Below are positions 9,070-17,646 of a DNA stretch of 64,000 nt, piece by piece. Position numbers and translations under genes: made by a program. Under the pieces are notes generated by a model. The model was given only the letters and a program-made list of their open reading frames with translations. It was not told where the DNA came from and searched no databases. The DNA lies in assembly GCA_963808775.1 (NCBI GenBank), contig CAWEGR010000007.1:1-64000 (forward strand), written 5' to 3'. Position 1 is the stretch's first letter, and the number at the start of each line of letters is the position of its first letter. Origin of the DNA: JACVRW01 sp963808775 (GTDB lineage Bacteria; Actinomycetota; Thermoleophilia; Solirubrobacterales; Thermoleophilaceae).

Positions 9070-9293
9070 GCAGCCTCCTCGACGATCTCGTAATCCTCGA
9101 TCAGGGGGTTGGCGAGCAGGCGCTCGCACATCTCGGGCAGGCGCGACGCATCATCGACGTCCAGTTCGATCAGCCTCCCTACGTTCACGTTCCGGGCTCC
9201 TTCGAAGCCGAGCGCAGGCAGAGCGCGCTCGACCGCCTGGCCCTGCGGGTCGAGGATGCCCGCCTTTGGGCGAATCAGAACACGCGCCCTCAC
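9066..9293 (-). CDS. purS: Phosphoribosylformylglycinamidine synthase subunit PurS
   Basis: PurS is the small dimeric subunit that bridges PurL and PurQ. The 75-residue protein shows ARVLIRPKAGILDPQGQAVE, then ALGFEGARNVNVGRLIEL and the acidic C-terminus LIEDYEIVEE, all typical of PurS. It starts at a GTG that overlaps the purC stop by 4 nt and ends in a 4-nt overlap with purQ. Confidence 0.95.
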   Translation of the reverse strand: MRARVLIRPKAGILDPQGQAVERALPALGFEGARNVNVGRLIELDVDDASRLPEMCERLLANPLIEDYEIVEEAA

Positions 9294-10171
9294 GCGCCGC
9301 TGCGCTCCAGCCACGCGGAGAAGGGCTCGCTGACGATGCGCTCGTACGCCTCGACGTAGAGCTCGCGCGTGCGCGCCACCACGTCGTCCGGCAGCTCCGG
9401 CGCCGGGGGCGTCTTGTCCCAGCCGGACCCGGCCGCCCAGTCGCGCACGTACTGCTTGTCGAAGCTCGGCTGGCCGCGGCCCGGCTCGTAGCCGTCCACC
9501 GGCCAGAAGCGCGAGGAATCGGGCGTCAGCACCTCGTCGCCGAGCACGATCGTGCCGTCCGCGCGGCGGCCGAACTCGAACTTCGTGTCGGCCAGGATGA
9601 TCCCGTGCTCGCGCGCGTGAGCGGCGCCGAGCGAGTAGATCTCGATCGAGAGGCGGCGCAGCTCCTCGAGCAGGGCGCGGTCGCCCACGATGTCCGCGGC
9701 GCGGTCGAAGTCGACGTTCTCGTCGTGGTCGCCCACCTCGGCCTTCGTCGCCGGCGTGAAGATCGGCTCCGGAAGCTGCTCGGACTCCTCGAGCCCAGCG
9801 GGCAGCTCGATGCCGCAGATGGCGCCCGTGCGGCCGTAGTCCTTCCAGCCCGAGCCCGTGATGTACCCGCGCACGACGCATTCGACGGGGACCATCTCGA
9901 GCCGCTCGACCAGCATCGCGCGGCCCCTGAAGCGCTCGGGCACGTCCTCGTAGGAGATCAGGTGATTGGGGCAGATCTCGCTCGTCTTCGAGAGCCAGAA
10001 CGCGGTCAGCCCGGTGAGCACCTTGCCCTTGTCCGGGATCGGCGTGGGATGCACCACGTCGTAGGTCGAGATCCGGTCGGACGCGACCAGCAGGAGGCGA
10101 TCCTCCCCCTCCGCGTAGATGTCCCGGACCTTGCCGCTCGAGATGTGCTCTAGCGCGGGGGCATCACTCAC
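9290..10171 (-). CDS. purC: Phosphoribosylaminoimidazole-succinocarboxamide synthase PurC
   Basis: PurC ligates CAIR and aspartate using ATP to make SAICAR. The 293-residue protein has SSGKVRDIYA (ATP-binding start), VASDRISTYDVV, VECVVRGYITGSGWKDY, ILADTKFEFG and the C-terminal FDKQYVRDW. Its length fits the roughly 300-residue form. The GTG start is placed 8 nt after a TAGATT -10 box; the open frame continues upstream only as a shadow of the cyclase gene. It is the first gene of the purine operon and probably leaderless. Confidence 0.95.
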   Translation of the reverse strand: MSDAPALEHISSGKVRDIYAEGEDRLLLVASDRISTYDVVHPTPIPDKGKVLTGLTAFWLSKTSEICPNHLISYEDVPERFRGRAMLVERLEMVPVECVVRGYITGSGWKDYGRTGAICGIELPAGLEESEQLPEPIFTPATKAEVGDHDENVDFDRAADIVGDRALLEELRRLSIEIYSLGAAHAREHGIILADTKFEFGRRADGTIVLGDEVLTPDSSRFWPVDGYEPGRGQPSFDKQYVRDWAAGSGWDKTPPAPELPDDVVARTRELYVEAYERIVSEPFSAWLERSGA

Positions 10172-10179
10172 GGGTCGCG

Positions 10180-10185
10180 AATCTA
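10180..10185 (-). promoter_or_regulatory. -10 box of purC (leaderless operon promoter)
   Basis: TAGATT on the minus strand lies 8 nt before the purC GTG, which puts transcription start at or next to the start codon. It follows directly on the TGA stop of the upstream cyclase gene. No convincing -35 is seen. This would drive the whole purC-to-purH operon without a 5' leader, so there is no room for a purine riboswitch. Confidence 0.6.
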
Positions 10186-11985
10186 TCAGTGCGATCCGAC
10201 CGTAACGCGGTCGGACCCCTCGCTCCCGATCGACCAAACCGTGACCTGGACCTGGCGGCCGCGAACGTCCATGTCGCCCGCGTTGATGAGGTCCGGAGCC
10301 TCCGTGGTCAGCATCTCGCGCGTGGAGTCCGAGATGAACACCATGTGCGGCGTTCCCTTCGTCATGCCCTCGAGTCGCGAGGCCGTGTTCGTGGTGTCGC
10401 CGATCACCGTGTACTCGAGCCGGCGCTCCGAGCCCACGTTGCCCGCCATCACCGCGCCGGAGTTGAGGCCGACGCCCATGCGGAAGCCGTCGCCGTGGCC
10501 CGTCTCCCGCATCCACTCGTTGAACTCCTCGAGCCCCGAGCCGGTCATGTCGCGCGCCGCCGCGAGCGCGCGGTCGGCGTGATCGGGGTATTCGATCGGC
10601 GCGCCGAACACGGCCATGATGCCGTCGCCCATGAAGCTCACGAGCGTGCCGCCGTGACCGAGGATCACGTTCGTCATCTGGGTCAGGTAGCGGTTCAGCA
10701 CCTCGATCACCACCTCCGGCGGGGTGGCTTCGCTGAACGTCGTGAACCCGCGGATGTCCGAGAACAGGACGGTCACGACCACGCGCTCGCCGCCGAGCCG
10801 CAGGTCCTCGTCGAGGTCCTTGAGCACCTCGTCGACCACCTGCTCGGGGACGAAGCGCGAGAACAGGTCGCGCACCCGCTCGCGCTCGAACGCGTCGAGC
10901 ATCAGCCCGATCGCGAGCGCGCCGACCACGCCGAGCGCCAGTGCGCCCAGCGGATACAGGAACGAGACGATCCAGCCCGCGTTGAACGCCAGCTGGACGC
11001 TGACCGTGAAGACGACGCCCGCGATCACTCCCCAGATCGCCGCGCGGAGCGGTCCGGCCAGCAGCGCCACCAGCGGCCCGAGCAGCCCGAGCAGGGCGAT
11101 CAGGAGGACGTTGACCCAGCCGGGGACATCCTGCAGCGGATAGTCCTCGATCACCGTCTCCATCGAGTTCGCCTGGATCTCGGGGCCGGCCATCTGGGCG
11201 CCGCCTCCGACCGCGGTCGCGTGCGTGTCCTGCAGGGACGGCGCGGTCGCGCCCACCACGGCGATCTTGCCCTCGAAGAGCCCCTCGGGGAAGTCTCCGT
11301 CGAGCAGGCGCGAGAACGACACGTACTCGACCGTCCGCGGCGGTCCGGCGTAGTCGATCGGGTCCGTTCCCTCGCGCTTCGCGACCTTCTGGCCCGTGTA
11401 TTCCTCCGCCGAGGCGACGCCGAAGGAGGTCATCCCGTCGACCTCGTACGGGAGGCGCCTGATCACGCCGTCGCTGTCGTTCGAGAAGTTGCTGTTCGCC
11501 GCGCGGGCGCCGATCTCGCGCAGCAGGGCGTCCCCGCCGAAGACGTTGCTGCCCCCGCGGGCGTTCACCTCGGTCGTCGAGAGCACCACGTTGCCCGCCT
11601 TGGCGACCGCGTCGATGAGCGCGTTGTCCTCGCGCGGGCGGGTCGGCTCCGTGAACTGGACGTCGTAGGCGATCACCTTCGCCCCGGCCTCCCTGAGCGC
11701 GTCGACCGCGTCGGCGTGCATGGAGCGCGGGAACGGCCAGCGCTGCTGGAGCTCGCCGAACGTCACGTCGTCGATGCCGACGAGCACCACGTCCGGGGGC
11801 GCCCCCTGGGTTCCGCGGATCTCGAAGCGCGAGTCGACGGTGTCGAGCTCGGCGCCCTCGAGGATGTCCGCGAAGTACGCGACCTGGACGACGGCGATCA
11901 GCGCGACCGCGGTGCTGATGAAGATCAGCAGCCGCAGCCGGCGGGCGGAGCGCCGGCCGCTCCCCCCGTCGCCCAGGGATTCCAT
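10186..11985 (-). CDS. CHASE2-domain adenylate/guanylate cyclase
   Basis: A membrane-anchored class III nucleotide cyclase of 599 residues. One N-terminal helix (about 18-40) leads to an extracytoplasmic CHASE2 sensor (about 45-290, with DVVLVGIDDVTFGELQQRWP and VIAYDVQFTEP). Three helices follow (about 298-375), then a cytoplasmic cyclase domain (about 400-599). Metal-binding Asp residues are in LFSDIRGFTTFSE and SFMGDGIMAVFG; the transition-state Asn and Arg are in IGDTTNTASRLEG. The usual purine-selecting Lys before the second metal motif is Ser (LVSFMGD), so nucleotide preference is uncertain. A large protein with an intact cyclic-nucleotide-binding domain is encoded about 2 kb away and could be an effector. 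Confidence 0.9.
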   Translation of the reverse strand: MESLGDGGSGRRSARRLRLLIFISTAVALIAVVQVAYFADILEGAELDTVDSRFEIRGTQGAPPDVVLVGIDDVTFGELQQRWPFPRSMHADAVDALREAGAKVIAYDVQFTEPTRPREDNALIDAVAKAGNVVLSTTEVNARGGSNVFGGDALLREIGARAANSNFSNDSDGVIRRLPYEVDGMTSFGVASAEEYTGQKVAKREGTDPIDYAGPPRTVEYVSFSRLLDGDFPEGLFEGKIAVVGATAPSLQDTHATAVGGGAQMAGPEIQANSMETVIEDYPLQDVPGWVNVLLIALLGLLGPLVALLAGPLRAAIWGVIAGVVFTVSVQLAFNAGWIVSFLYPLGALALGVVGALAIGLMLDAFERERVRDLFSRFVPEQVVDEVLKDLDEDLRLGGERVVVTVLFSDIRGFTTFSEATPPEVVIEVLNRYLTQMTNVILGHGGTLVSFMGDGIMAVFGAPIEYPDHADRALAAARDMTGSGLEEFNEWMRETGHGDGFRMGVGLNSGAVMAGNVGSERRLEYTVIGDTTNTASRLEGMTKGTPHMVFISDSTREMLTTEAPDLINAGDMDVRGRQVQVTVWSIGSEGSDRVTVGSH

Positions 11986-12005
11986 GTCGGCTTTACCGGT
12001 TCGCG

Positions 12006-13220
12006 TCAGTCAGCTCTGCGCTTGGCGAAGTAGCTCTCACCCGGCCCCACGAACACGGTCAGGTGCTTCACGAAGTCGCGCACCTCGACCACGCCCGAGC
12101 GGACACGCGTCAGCGTACCGTTGCAGCGGTCCTCGGTCAGCCACTCCGTGCCGCGGACCGATCCGGACGAGTACGAGCCACGCGTGCGGAAGCTGCCGCG
12201 GCCGCGGCCCCAGAGCCGCCGCCTGCGCGCCGAGGCCTGAGCGACCGGACCCGCGCTGCTCGAGCGCGCGTCGTTGCCGCGGCCGCAGTCGAGCTTGCCG
12301 CGCAGCGAGAGCTGCGTGACGGCGCCGCGCTTGCGGTCCTGGAGGACGCGGAAGCGGCCCTCGCGGAACACCGCGGACTGGTCCTTGCCGCGCCCGCGGT
12401 TCGAGCGGACGCGAGCGCGCCCGATGCGCGCGTCGACCACGGCCCCGACGGGCAGCGTCGCTGTGCCGCTGATGCGCGCGAGGTCGCCGGCGTCCTGGCC
12501 CCCGCCGATCTTCTCCGGCAGGCGGACGTTGACCACGCCGTTCACGTTCGTGACCATCACGCTCTCGCCGAGCTCCGGCGGCGCCGGCTTCGTGAGCGTC
12601 TCGCCTGCGTAGGAGACGTTGTCCACGAACATCGTGAAGCCGCCGGGATAGAGCCAGCCGCTGTCGTTGATGATCTCGACGCCGGTCACCGTCGCGCCGG
12701 GGTGGCAGGCGAGCACCGCGGCGTAGGTCACGTCGGCGCGGAAGCCGCAGGTGCCGCCGACGTTGTCCCAGTCGGTCCCGGTGCCGTTGACTCTCGTCCA
12801 GGCGTTCGCCTGAAGGGCGAGCGGACGCAGCTCGCCGCGGCCGCCGTCGCTGAGGCGGATCACCATGCGCGTCGAGCCGCCGCTCGCGCCCACCTTCGTG
12901 ACCTTGTAGTCGAAGCTCGGCGGCTGCGCCGGTGGCGCCGCGCCTCCGACCCCGCCGAACACGGCGCGCGCGGCGTCGTTCAGGTCGGTGATGCCGGTGC
13001 CGTTGACGAACAGCGAGATCGAATCCTGATCGGTCGATCCGGCCGGCGGGCTCGTATCCGTGATCCAGCCGGCGGAGGAGTCGCCCAGGGTCAGGAATCC
13101 CTCGAGGGTCAGCTCGGCGCGCGCGGAGGCGGCGGCCGTAAGCGAGAGCGCGAGGGCCCCGACCAGGGCGACTGCGGTGAGATGGACGCGGCGGGCGCCG
13201 CGGGGGCGGCTCGAAAGCAT
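12006..13220 (-). CDS. Secreted protein with C-terminal FecR-like domain
   Basis: A 404-residue exported protein with a signal peptide (Arg-rich start, VALVGALALSLTAAASARA). The middle (about 40-215) is a beta-rich region with a Cys pair (GGTCGFRAD, LACHPG). The C-terminal third (TLPVGAVVDARIGRARVRS, RRLWGRGRGSFRTRGSYSSG, VRGTEWLTEDRCNGTLTRV) is a module I recognise as recurrent in Solirubrobacterales surface proteins and as resembling FecR-type domains. No catalytic motif is seen. GGAAGGG precedes the ATG by about 10 nt, so the mRNA has a leader. Its partners are unknown; a cell-surface or matrix role is a guess. Confidence 0.65.
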   Translation of the reverse strand: MLSSRPRGARRVHLTAVALVGALALSLTAAASARAELTLEGFLTLGDSSAGWITDTSPPAGSTDQDSISLFVNGTGITDLNDAARAVFGGVGGAAPPAQPPSFDYKVTKVGASGGSTRMVIRLSDGGRGELRPLALQANAWTRVNGTGTDWDNVGGTCGFRADVTYAAVLACHPGATVTGVEIINDSGWLYPGGFTMFVDNVSYAGETLTKPAPPELGESVMVTNVNGVVNVRLPEKIGGGQDAGDLARISGTATLPVGAVVDARIGRARVRSNRGRGKDQSAVFREGRFRVLQDRKRGAVTQLSLRGKLDCGRGNDARSSSAGPVAQASARRRRLWGRGRGSFRTRGSYSSGSVRGTEWLTEDRCNGTLTRVRSGVVEVRDFVKHLTVFVGPGESYFAKRRAD

Positions 13221-13407
13221 GTGACGGTTTTCCCTTCCAGTGGGTCAGCCCGGGCGAGTCCGGGACAACGGCCATCGTAGCTGCGATCCACGCGAAAATC
13301 CTGCGCGTCGTCGCAGCACCTGTCTCGGTACCAACGCTTGACGCGGGCCAAAGGTGCGGGCAGTCTCATCGGGTGCCCTGGCCCGCCGCCACGTCTTGCC
13401 CTGCCAC

Positions 13408-13800
13408 GTGAGCTGGGTCGAGGTGTTCGCCGTGTTCGTCGTCAGCCACCTGGTCGGAGACTTCGCGCTGCAGACCGAGTGGCAGGCGAGCCACAAGTTC
13501 GCCGGCCTCGGCGCGGACCCAACGGCCCGCCGTGCCCTGCTCGCTCACGTCAGCACATACACGCTCGCGTTCGTCCCCGCCTTCGTCTGGCTGTGGGACA
13601 CGAGCGGCGCGCTCGTGTTCGCGCTGGCCGCGCTCCTGTTCGCCACGCACGTGATCGAGGACGACGGCCGCCTCCTGCACCGCTACATCCGCACCGTCAA
13701 GCACACCGATCCCGAGGCGCACCCCATGGTCACGGTCGCGATCGACCAGACCTTCCACTTACTCGTCCTGTTCGGACTGGCTCTGCTCGCGGTCGCATGA
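13408..13800 (+). CDS. DUF3307 membrane protein
   Basis: A 130-residue integral membrane protein with the DUF3307 signature FVVSHLVGDFALQTEWQASHK near the N-terminus. Hydrophobic segments follow (YTLAFVPAFVWLWDT, LVFALAALLFATHVIED, and the C-terminal LLVLFGLALLAVA). The conserved acidic and His residues inside the membrane suggest an enzyme or channel, but the family has no defined function. GTG at 13408 was chosen because conservation begins there. Its stop overlaps the start of the next gene as ATGA, so the two are co-translated. The 187 bp upstream separate it from a divergent gene and hold a TTGACG -35-like box without a clear -10. Confidence 0.75.
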   Translation: MSWVEVFAVFVVSHLVGDFALQTEWQASHKFAGLGADPTARRALLAHVSTYTLAFVPAFVWLWDTSGALVFALAALLFATHVIEDDGRLLHRYIRTVKHTDPEAHPMVTVAIDQTFHLLVLFGLALLAVA

Positions 13801-16800
13801 TCACCCGCTCCGTGCCGGTCACCCGGCGCATCGTCACCTCGAAGCAGGTCCTGGGCGTCGCGTCGCTCGGCGCGGTGCTCGCCTTCGTCGACGCGACGAT
13901 CGTGAACGTCGCCTTCCCGGACATCGCCGAGGACTTCGACGACACGAGCCTCGCGACGATCTCCTGGGTCCTGAACGCCTACAACATCGTGTTCGCCGCC
14001 TTCATCGTCGCGGCGGGGCGGATCGCGGACCTGCTCGGGCGCAAGCGGCTGTTCGAGTGGGGCATCGTCATCTTCACGCTCGCGTCGGTGCTGTGCGCGG
14101 CGGCGCCGTCGGTGGGCACCCTGGTCGCCGCGCGCATCCTGCAGGCGATCGGCGCGGCGATCGTCGTGCCGGCGTCGCTCGCGCTCGTGCTCGAGGCGCA
14201 CTCGGAGCGCGAGCGGGCCCACGGCGTGGCGCTCTGGAGCGCGGTGGCGGCGCTCGCCGCCGGCCTCGGCCCAAGCCTCGGCGGCATCCTCGTCGAGGCG
14301 GGCGGCTGGCGGCTCGCCTTCCTCGTCAACCTGCCGATCGGCATCGTCGCCCTGATGCTCTCGAAGCGCGCGCTCGTCGAGAGCCGCGCGCCCGGCCGGC
14401 GCACCGTCCCCGACCTGTTCGGCGCGCTGATCCTCGCCGCGGGCACCTCGGTACTGACGCTCGGGATCATCAAGGGAGACGACTGGGGCTGGACGAGCGC
14501 CGAGGGTGCTCGTCTGCTTCGGCGCGGCGCTCGCGCTCGGGCTCCTGTTCGTCGAGCGCTGCACCTGGCACCGCTCGCCGATGATCGACCTCGCGCTGAT
14601 GCGCATCCGCTCGCTGGCCGCGGCGAACGCCATCACGCTGGTGGCGGCCGCGGGCTTCTACTCCTACGTGCTCTGCAACGTCCTCTTCCTGACGACCGTG
14701 TGGGGCTACAGCGTGCTCGAGGCCGGCCTCGCGATCACGCCCGGGCCGTTCATCGCCGCGGCGGTCGCGCGGCCGGCGTCGAAGCTGGCCACCCGCGTGG
14801 GCGCTTCGTTCGTGATCGCCGCCGGCGCCCTGATCTGGGCCGCGGGCGTCTTCTACCTCGCGCGCAGGGTCGGCACCCAGCCCGACTTCCTCGGCGAGTG
14901 GCTGCCCGGCATGGTGATCCTCGGGATCGGCGCGGGGATCACGTTCCCGGTGGTGGGCAGCGCCTCGGTGGCGGAGATCACGGGCGGCCGCTTCGCGACC
15001 GCGACGGGGATCAACTCGATCGCGCGCCAGCTCGGCGCGGTGCTCGGCGTGGCTCTGCTGGTCGCGATCGTCGGGACGCCCGCGCCCGACGAGGTCGCGC
15101 AGGCGTTCGACCACGGCTGGACCTTCGCCGGCGTCTGCTTCGTCGTCACAGCGGTCGGCGCGCTCGCGATCGGCCGGATCATCCCGTCGGCCGAGGAACA
15201 CGTCGAGGTCGCCGAGGACGGACGGGCGAGCGCGAACGGGGCCGGCGCGCTCGAGAAGCTCGCACGCGCCAAGGCGGCGAGCGCACCGCTCCCCCCGCCG
15301 CCGCGCCAGAAGCGGACCCCCTCCGAGTTCCTGCGCCAGGTGCCGATGTTCGCGGGGCTGCCCCAGGACACACTCGACCGGATCGCCGAGCGCGCCACCT
15401 CCGAGCGGGTCGAGGCGGGGAAGTGGCTGTTCCGCCAGGGCGACCCCGCCGACGGCGTCTACGTCGTGGTCTTCGGCCGGGTCGACGTGCTCCGCGAGGA
15501 GGATGGAGAGCAGGAGCTGCTGCGGGTGCTCGGCCCGGAATCGGTCGTCGGCGAGCTCGCTCTGCTCGCGGACAGCGAGCGCTCCGCGTCGATCCGCGCC
15601 CGGCGCGACAGCGAGCTCCTGAAGCTGACGCGCGACGAGTTCGACGCCCTCGTCGCCGAGGACACGCGCTTCACGGGCGAGCTCGTTCGGCTGATGGGCG
15701 TCCAGCTCCAGAAGAGCCGCGCGCTCGAGCCGCCCGGCCCGAGCGCGGCCTCCGTGATCGCCGTGGTGCCGGGGCACGAGGGGCTCCCCGTCGAGCAGGT
15801 GGCCGAGGCGCTCGTGCACGAGCTGTCCCGCACGGGGCCGGTCGTGCGGCTCGACCGGCCCTCCGCGCTGCCGTTCGAGTCCGCCACCGAGGCCGAGATG
15901 CTCGAGCGCTACGAGCAGGAGAACGACCACGTCGTCCTCGTTGCGGCCGAGGACGGCGACTGGGGCGACTTCTGCCGCCGCCACGCCGACCGCGTCCTCC
16001 TGCTCGCGGGAGAGCGGCCGCCTTCTCCGGCGCTCGCCGCGAACGACTCCTACCGCGAGTGCGACCTGATGTTCCTGTCGGGAGAGGGCGAGGAGAGCCA
16101 CATCGGCGCCTGGATGGCCGCGCTCGCGCCACGAGCGCGCCATCCGCTCGGGTCGGGACCGGAGCTCGGCCCATCCGCCGCGATGGCGGCGCGCCGGCTC
16201 GCCGGCCGCTCGGTCGGGCTCGTGCTCTCGGGCGGCGGAGCGCGTTCGTTCGCGCACATCGGCGTGCTCGACGAGCTGATCGCGGCCGGCTTCGTGATCG
16301 ATCGCATCGGCGGCGTCTCGATGGGCGCGTTCATCGGCGCGATGCTCGCCCTCGGGATGGATGTCGACGAGATCGACGCGCGCTGCTACGAGGAATGGGT
16401 GCGGCGCAACCCGCTGTCCGACTACACGCTGCCGCGCCACTCGCTGATCCGCGGCGAGCGGGTGACCGCCATGCTCGTCCGCAACCTGCCCGGCGACATC
16501 GAGCGCATGCCGCGCGACTACTTCTGCACGACCGGCGATCTCCCCACGGCTGAGCTGGTGGTGCACCGGCGCGGACCCCTCTACGTCGCGGTCGGGGCGA
16601 GCATGTCGCTTCCGGGCCTCGTGGCTCCAGCTGTGCTGGGCGACCGCATGCTCGTCGACGGCGGCGTGCTCAACAACCTGCCCGTCGACGTGATGGGCGC
16701 CACGGGCGAGGGACCGGTGATCGCGGTGGACGTGACGAACCGCTTCGAGCCGCCCGCGGAGGTCGACGGCACCGCCAACGGGCGCCCGCGCCGCTTCCGC

Positions 16801-17121
16801 CGCGGCGCGCGCACCCCGGCGGGCGGCCGGCCGCTGCCCGGCCTCGCGGAGACCCTCACGCGCGCGCTGACGCTCGGCTCGGTGGACACGGCCGAGATCG
16901 CCCGCACGCACGCACAGCTCGTGATCACCCCTCAGAACAACGGCGTCGGCATGCTCGAGTTCCACCAGCTCGACCGCATGCGCGCCGAGGGACGGCGCGC
17001 CGCGCGCGAGGCGCTTGACCTACTCGACGCGCAGGGTGGCCTGCATCCCTCGCTCGGCGTGATCGAGGAGCGAACAGAAGAGCCGGTAGCGCCCGGCGGG
17101 GAGCACGACCGGGGCGTCTGA
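13797..17121 (+). CDS. MFS transporter / cyclic-nucleotide-binding / patatin phospholipase fusion (frame broken at 14505)
   Basis: Joined across one extra G in GGG at 14504-14506, this encodes about 1107 residues. Residues 1 to about 460 are a drug/H+ antiporter-like MFS domain (VDATIVNVAFPDIAEDF, GRIADLLGRKRLFEWG). About 505-620 is a cNMP-binding domain with an intact phosphate cassette (GELALLADSERSASI). About 800-1010 is a patatin/NTE-type serine esterase: oxyanion SGGGARSFAHIGVL, nucleophile GVSMG and catalytic DGGVLNNLP. The layout matches the large MFS-cNMP-NTE proteins of Mycobacterium tuberculosis that I recall as Rv3239c and Rv3728. A cyclic-nucleotide-gated lipid hydrolase tied to an exporter is the natural inference. 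It is co-translated with DUF3307 and overlaps the convergent cupredoxin gene by 102 bp. Confidence 0.88.
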
Positions 17122-17628
17122 CCAGGTGTCCGGGTCGTGCTCGGCGAAGTGGTGCACCGCCTCACCGCCCGCCTCGGGCATGACGACCAGGTCGTGCGGG
17201 TCCTCACCCATGTTGCGCAGCTCGATCCTCACCGAGCCCGCGGCCACGAGCTGCCGCGAGAGCACGATGTCCCACTCGGTCGTCGTCGCCGAGACGTAGC
17301 GCGGCAGCGCGGGCTCCGGCGGCTCCGGAGAGGGCGGAGGATCGCCCGGGCCCGGCGGGGGCGGAAGTAGCCCTGGGCCGAGATCCACGAGCCGGTCGCG
17401 CGCCCGGGAGGCCGCCCGCCGGCGCGCCGCTGCGCGGCATGCCCTGCGCGCGGAGCGGCGCTCGAGCTGACGGCAGCGGCGAAGCGCCCGCTCCACCCGC
17501 GCCCCGCCCTGGGCGACGACCTCGGCGGAGACCGGCGCGGCCCGCTCCGGACCTCTGCCGGCTGCGGCCGGCGGAAGCGCCCCAGCTAGGAGGAGCGCCG
17601 CCGCGGCCGCAACCAGTTTGGGAGTCAT
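17020..17628 (-). CDS. Secreted cupredoxin-like protein
   Basis: 202 residues: a signal peptide (LVAAAAALLLAGALPPAAA), an Arg-rich segment, a Pro-rich linker (LLPPPPGPGDPPPSPEPPEP), then a plastocyanin-like fold. The type-1 copper ligands are in place: His in GEDPHDLVV, then Cys, His and Met in FCSLLDHAERGM. The last 102 bp run antisense to the end of the MFS-patatin gene. It lies 18 bp after DUF1501 on the same strand, so copper or redox chemistry may serve that cluster. Electron transfer is inferred from the copper site. Confidence 0.8.
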   Translation of the reverse strand: MTPKLVAAAAALLLAGALPPAAAGRGPERAAPVSAEVVAQGGARVERALRRCRQLERRSARRACRAAARRRAASRARDRLVDLGPGLLPPPPGPGDPPPSPEPPEPALPRYVSATTTEWDIVLSRQLVAAGSVRIELRNMGEDPHDLVVMPEAGGEAVHHFAEHDPDTWSDAPVVLPAGRYRLFCSLLDHAERGMQATLRVE

Positions 17629-17646
17629 CTGCGCGGCGCGCCGGTC

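Noticed and set aside
10172..10185. Purine riboswitch upstream of purC
   Set aside because: Only 14 bp separate purC from the cyclase stop, and the transcript appears leaderless.
10172..10516. Longer N-terminus for PurC
   Set aside because: It is a shadow of the cyclase catalytic domain, and a -10 box lies right before the GTG at 10171.
14504..14508. Programmed ribosomal frameshift in the MFS-patatin gene
   Set aside because: Only a GGG run is present, without a slippery heptamer or clear stimulatory structure, and similar indels occur in unrelated genes; a sequence error is simpler.
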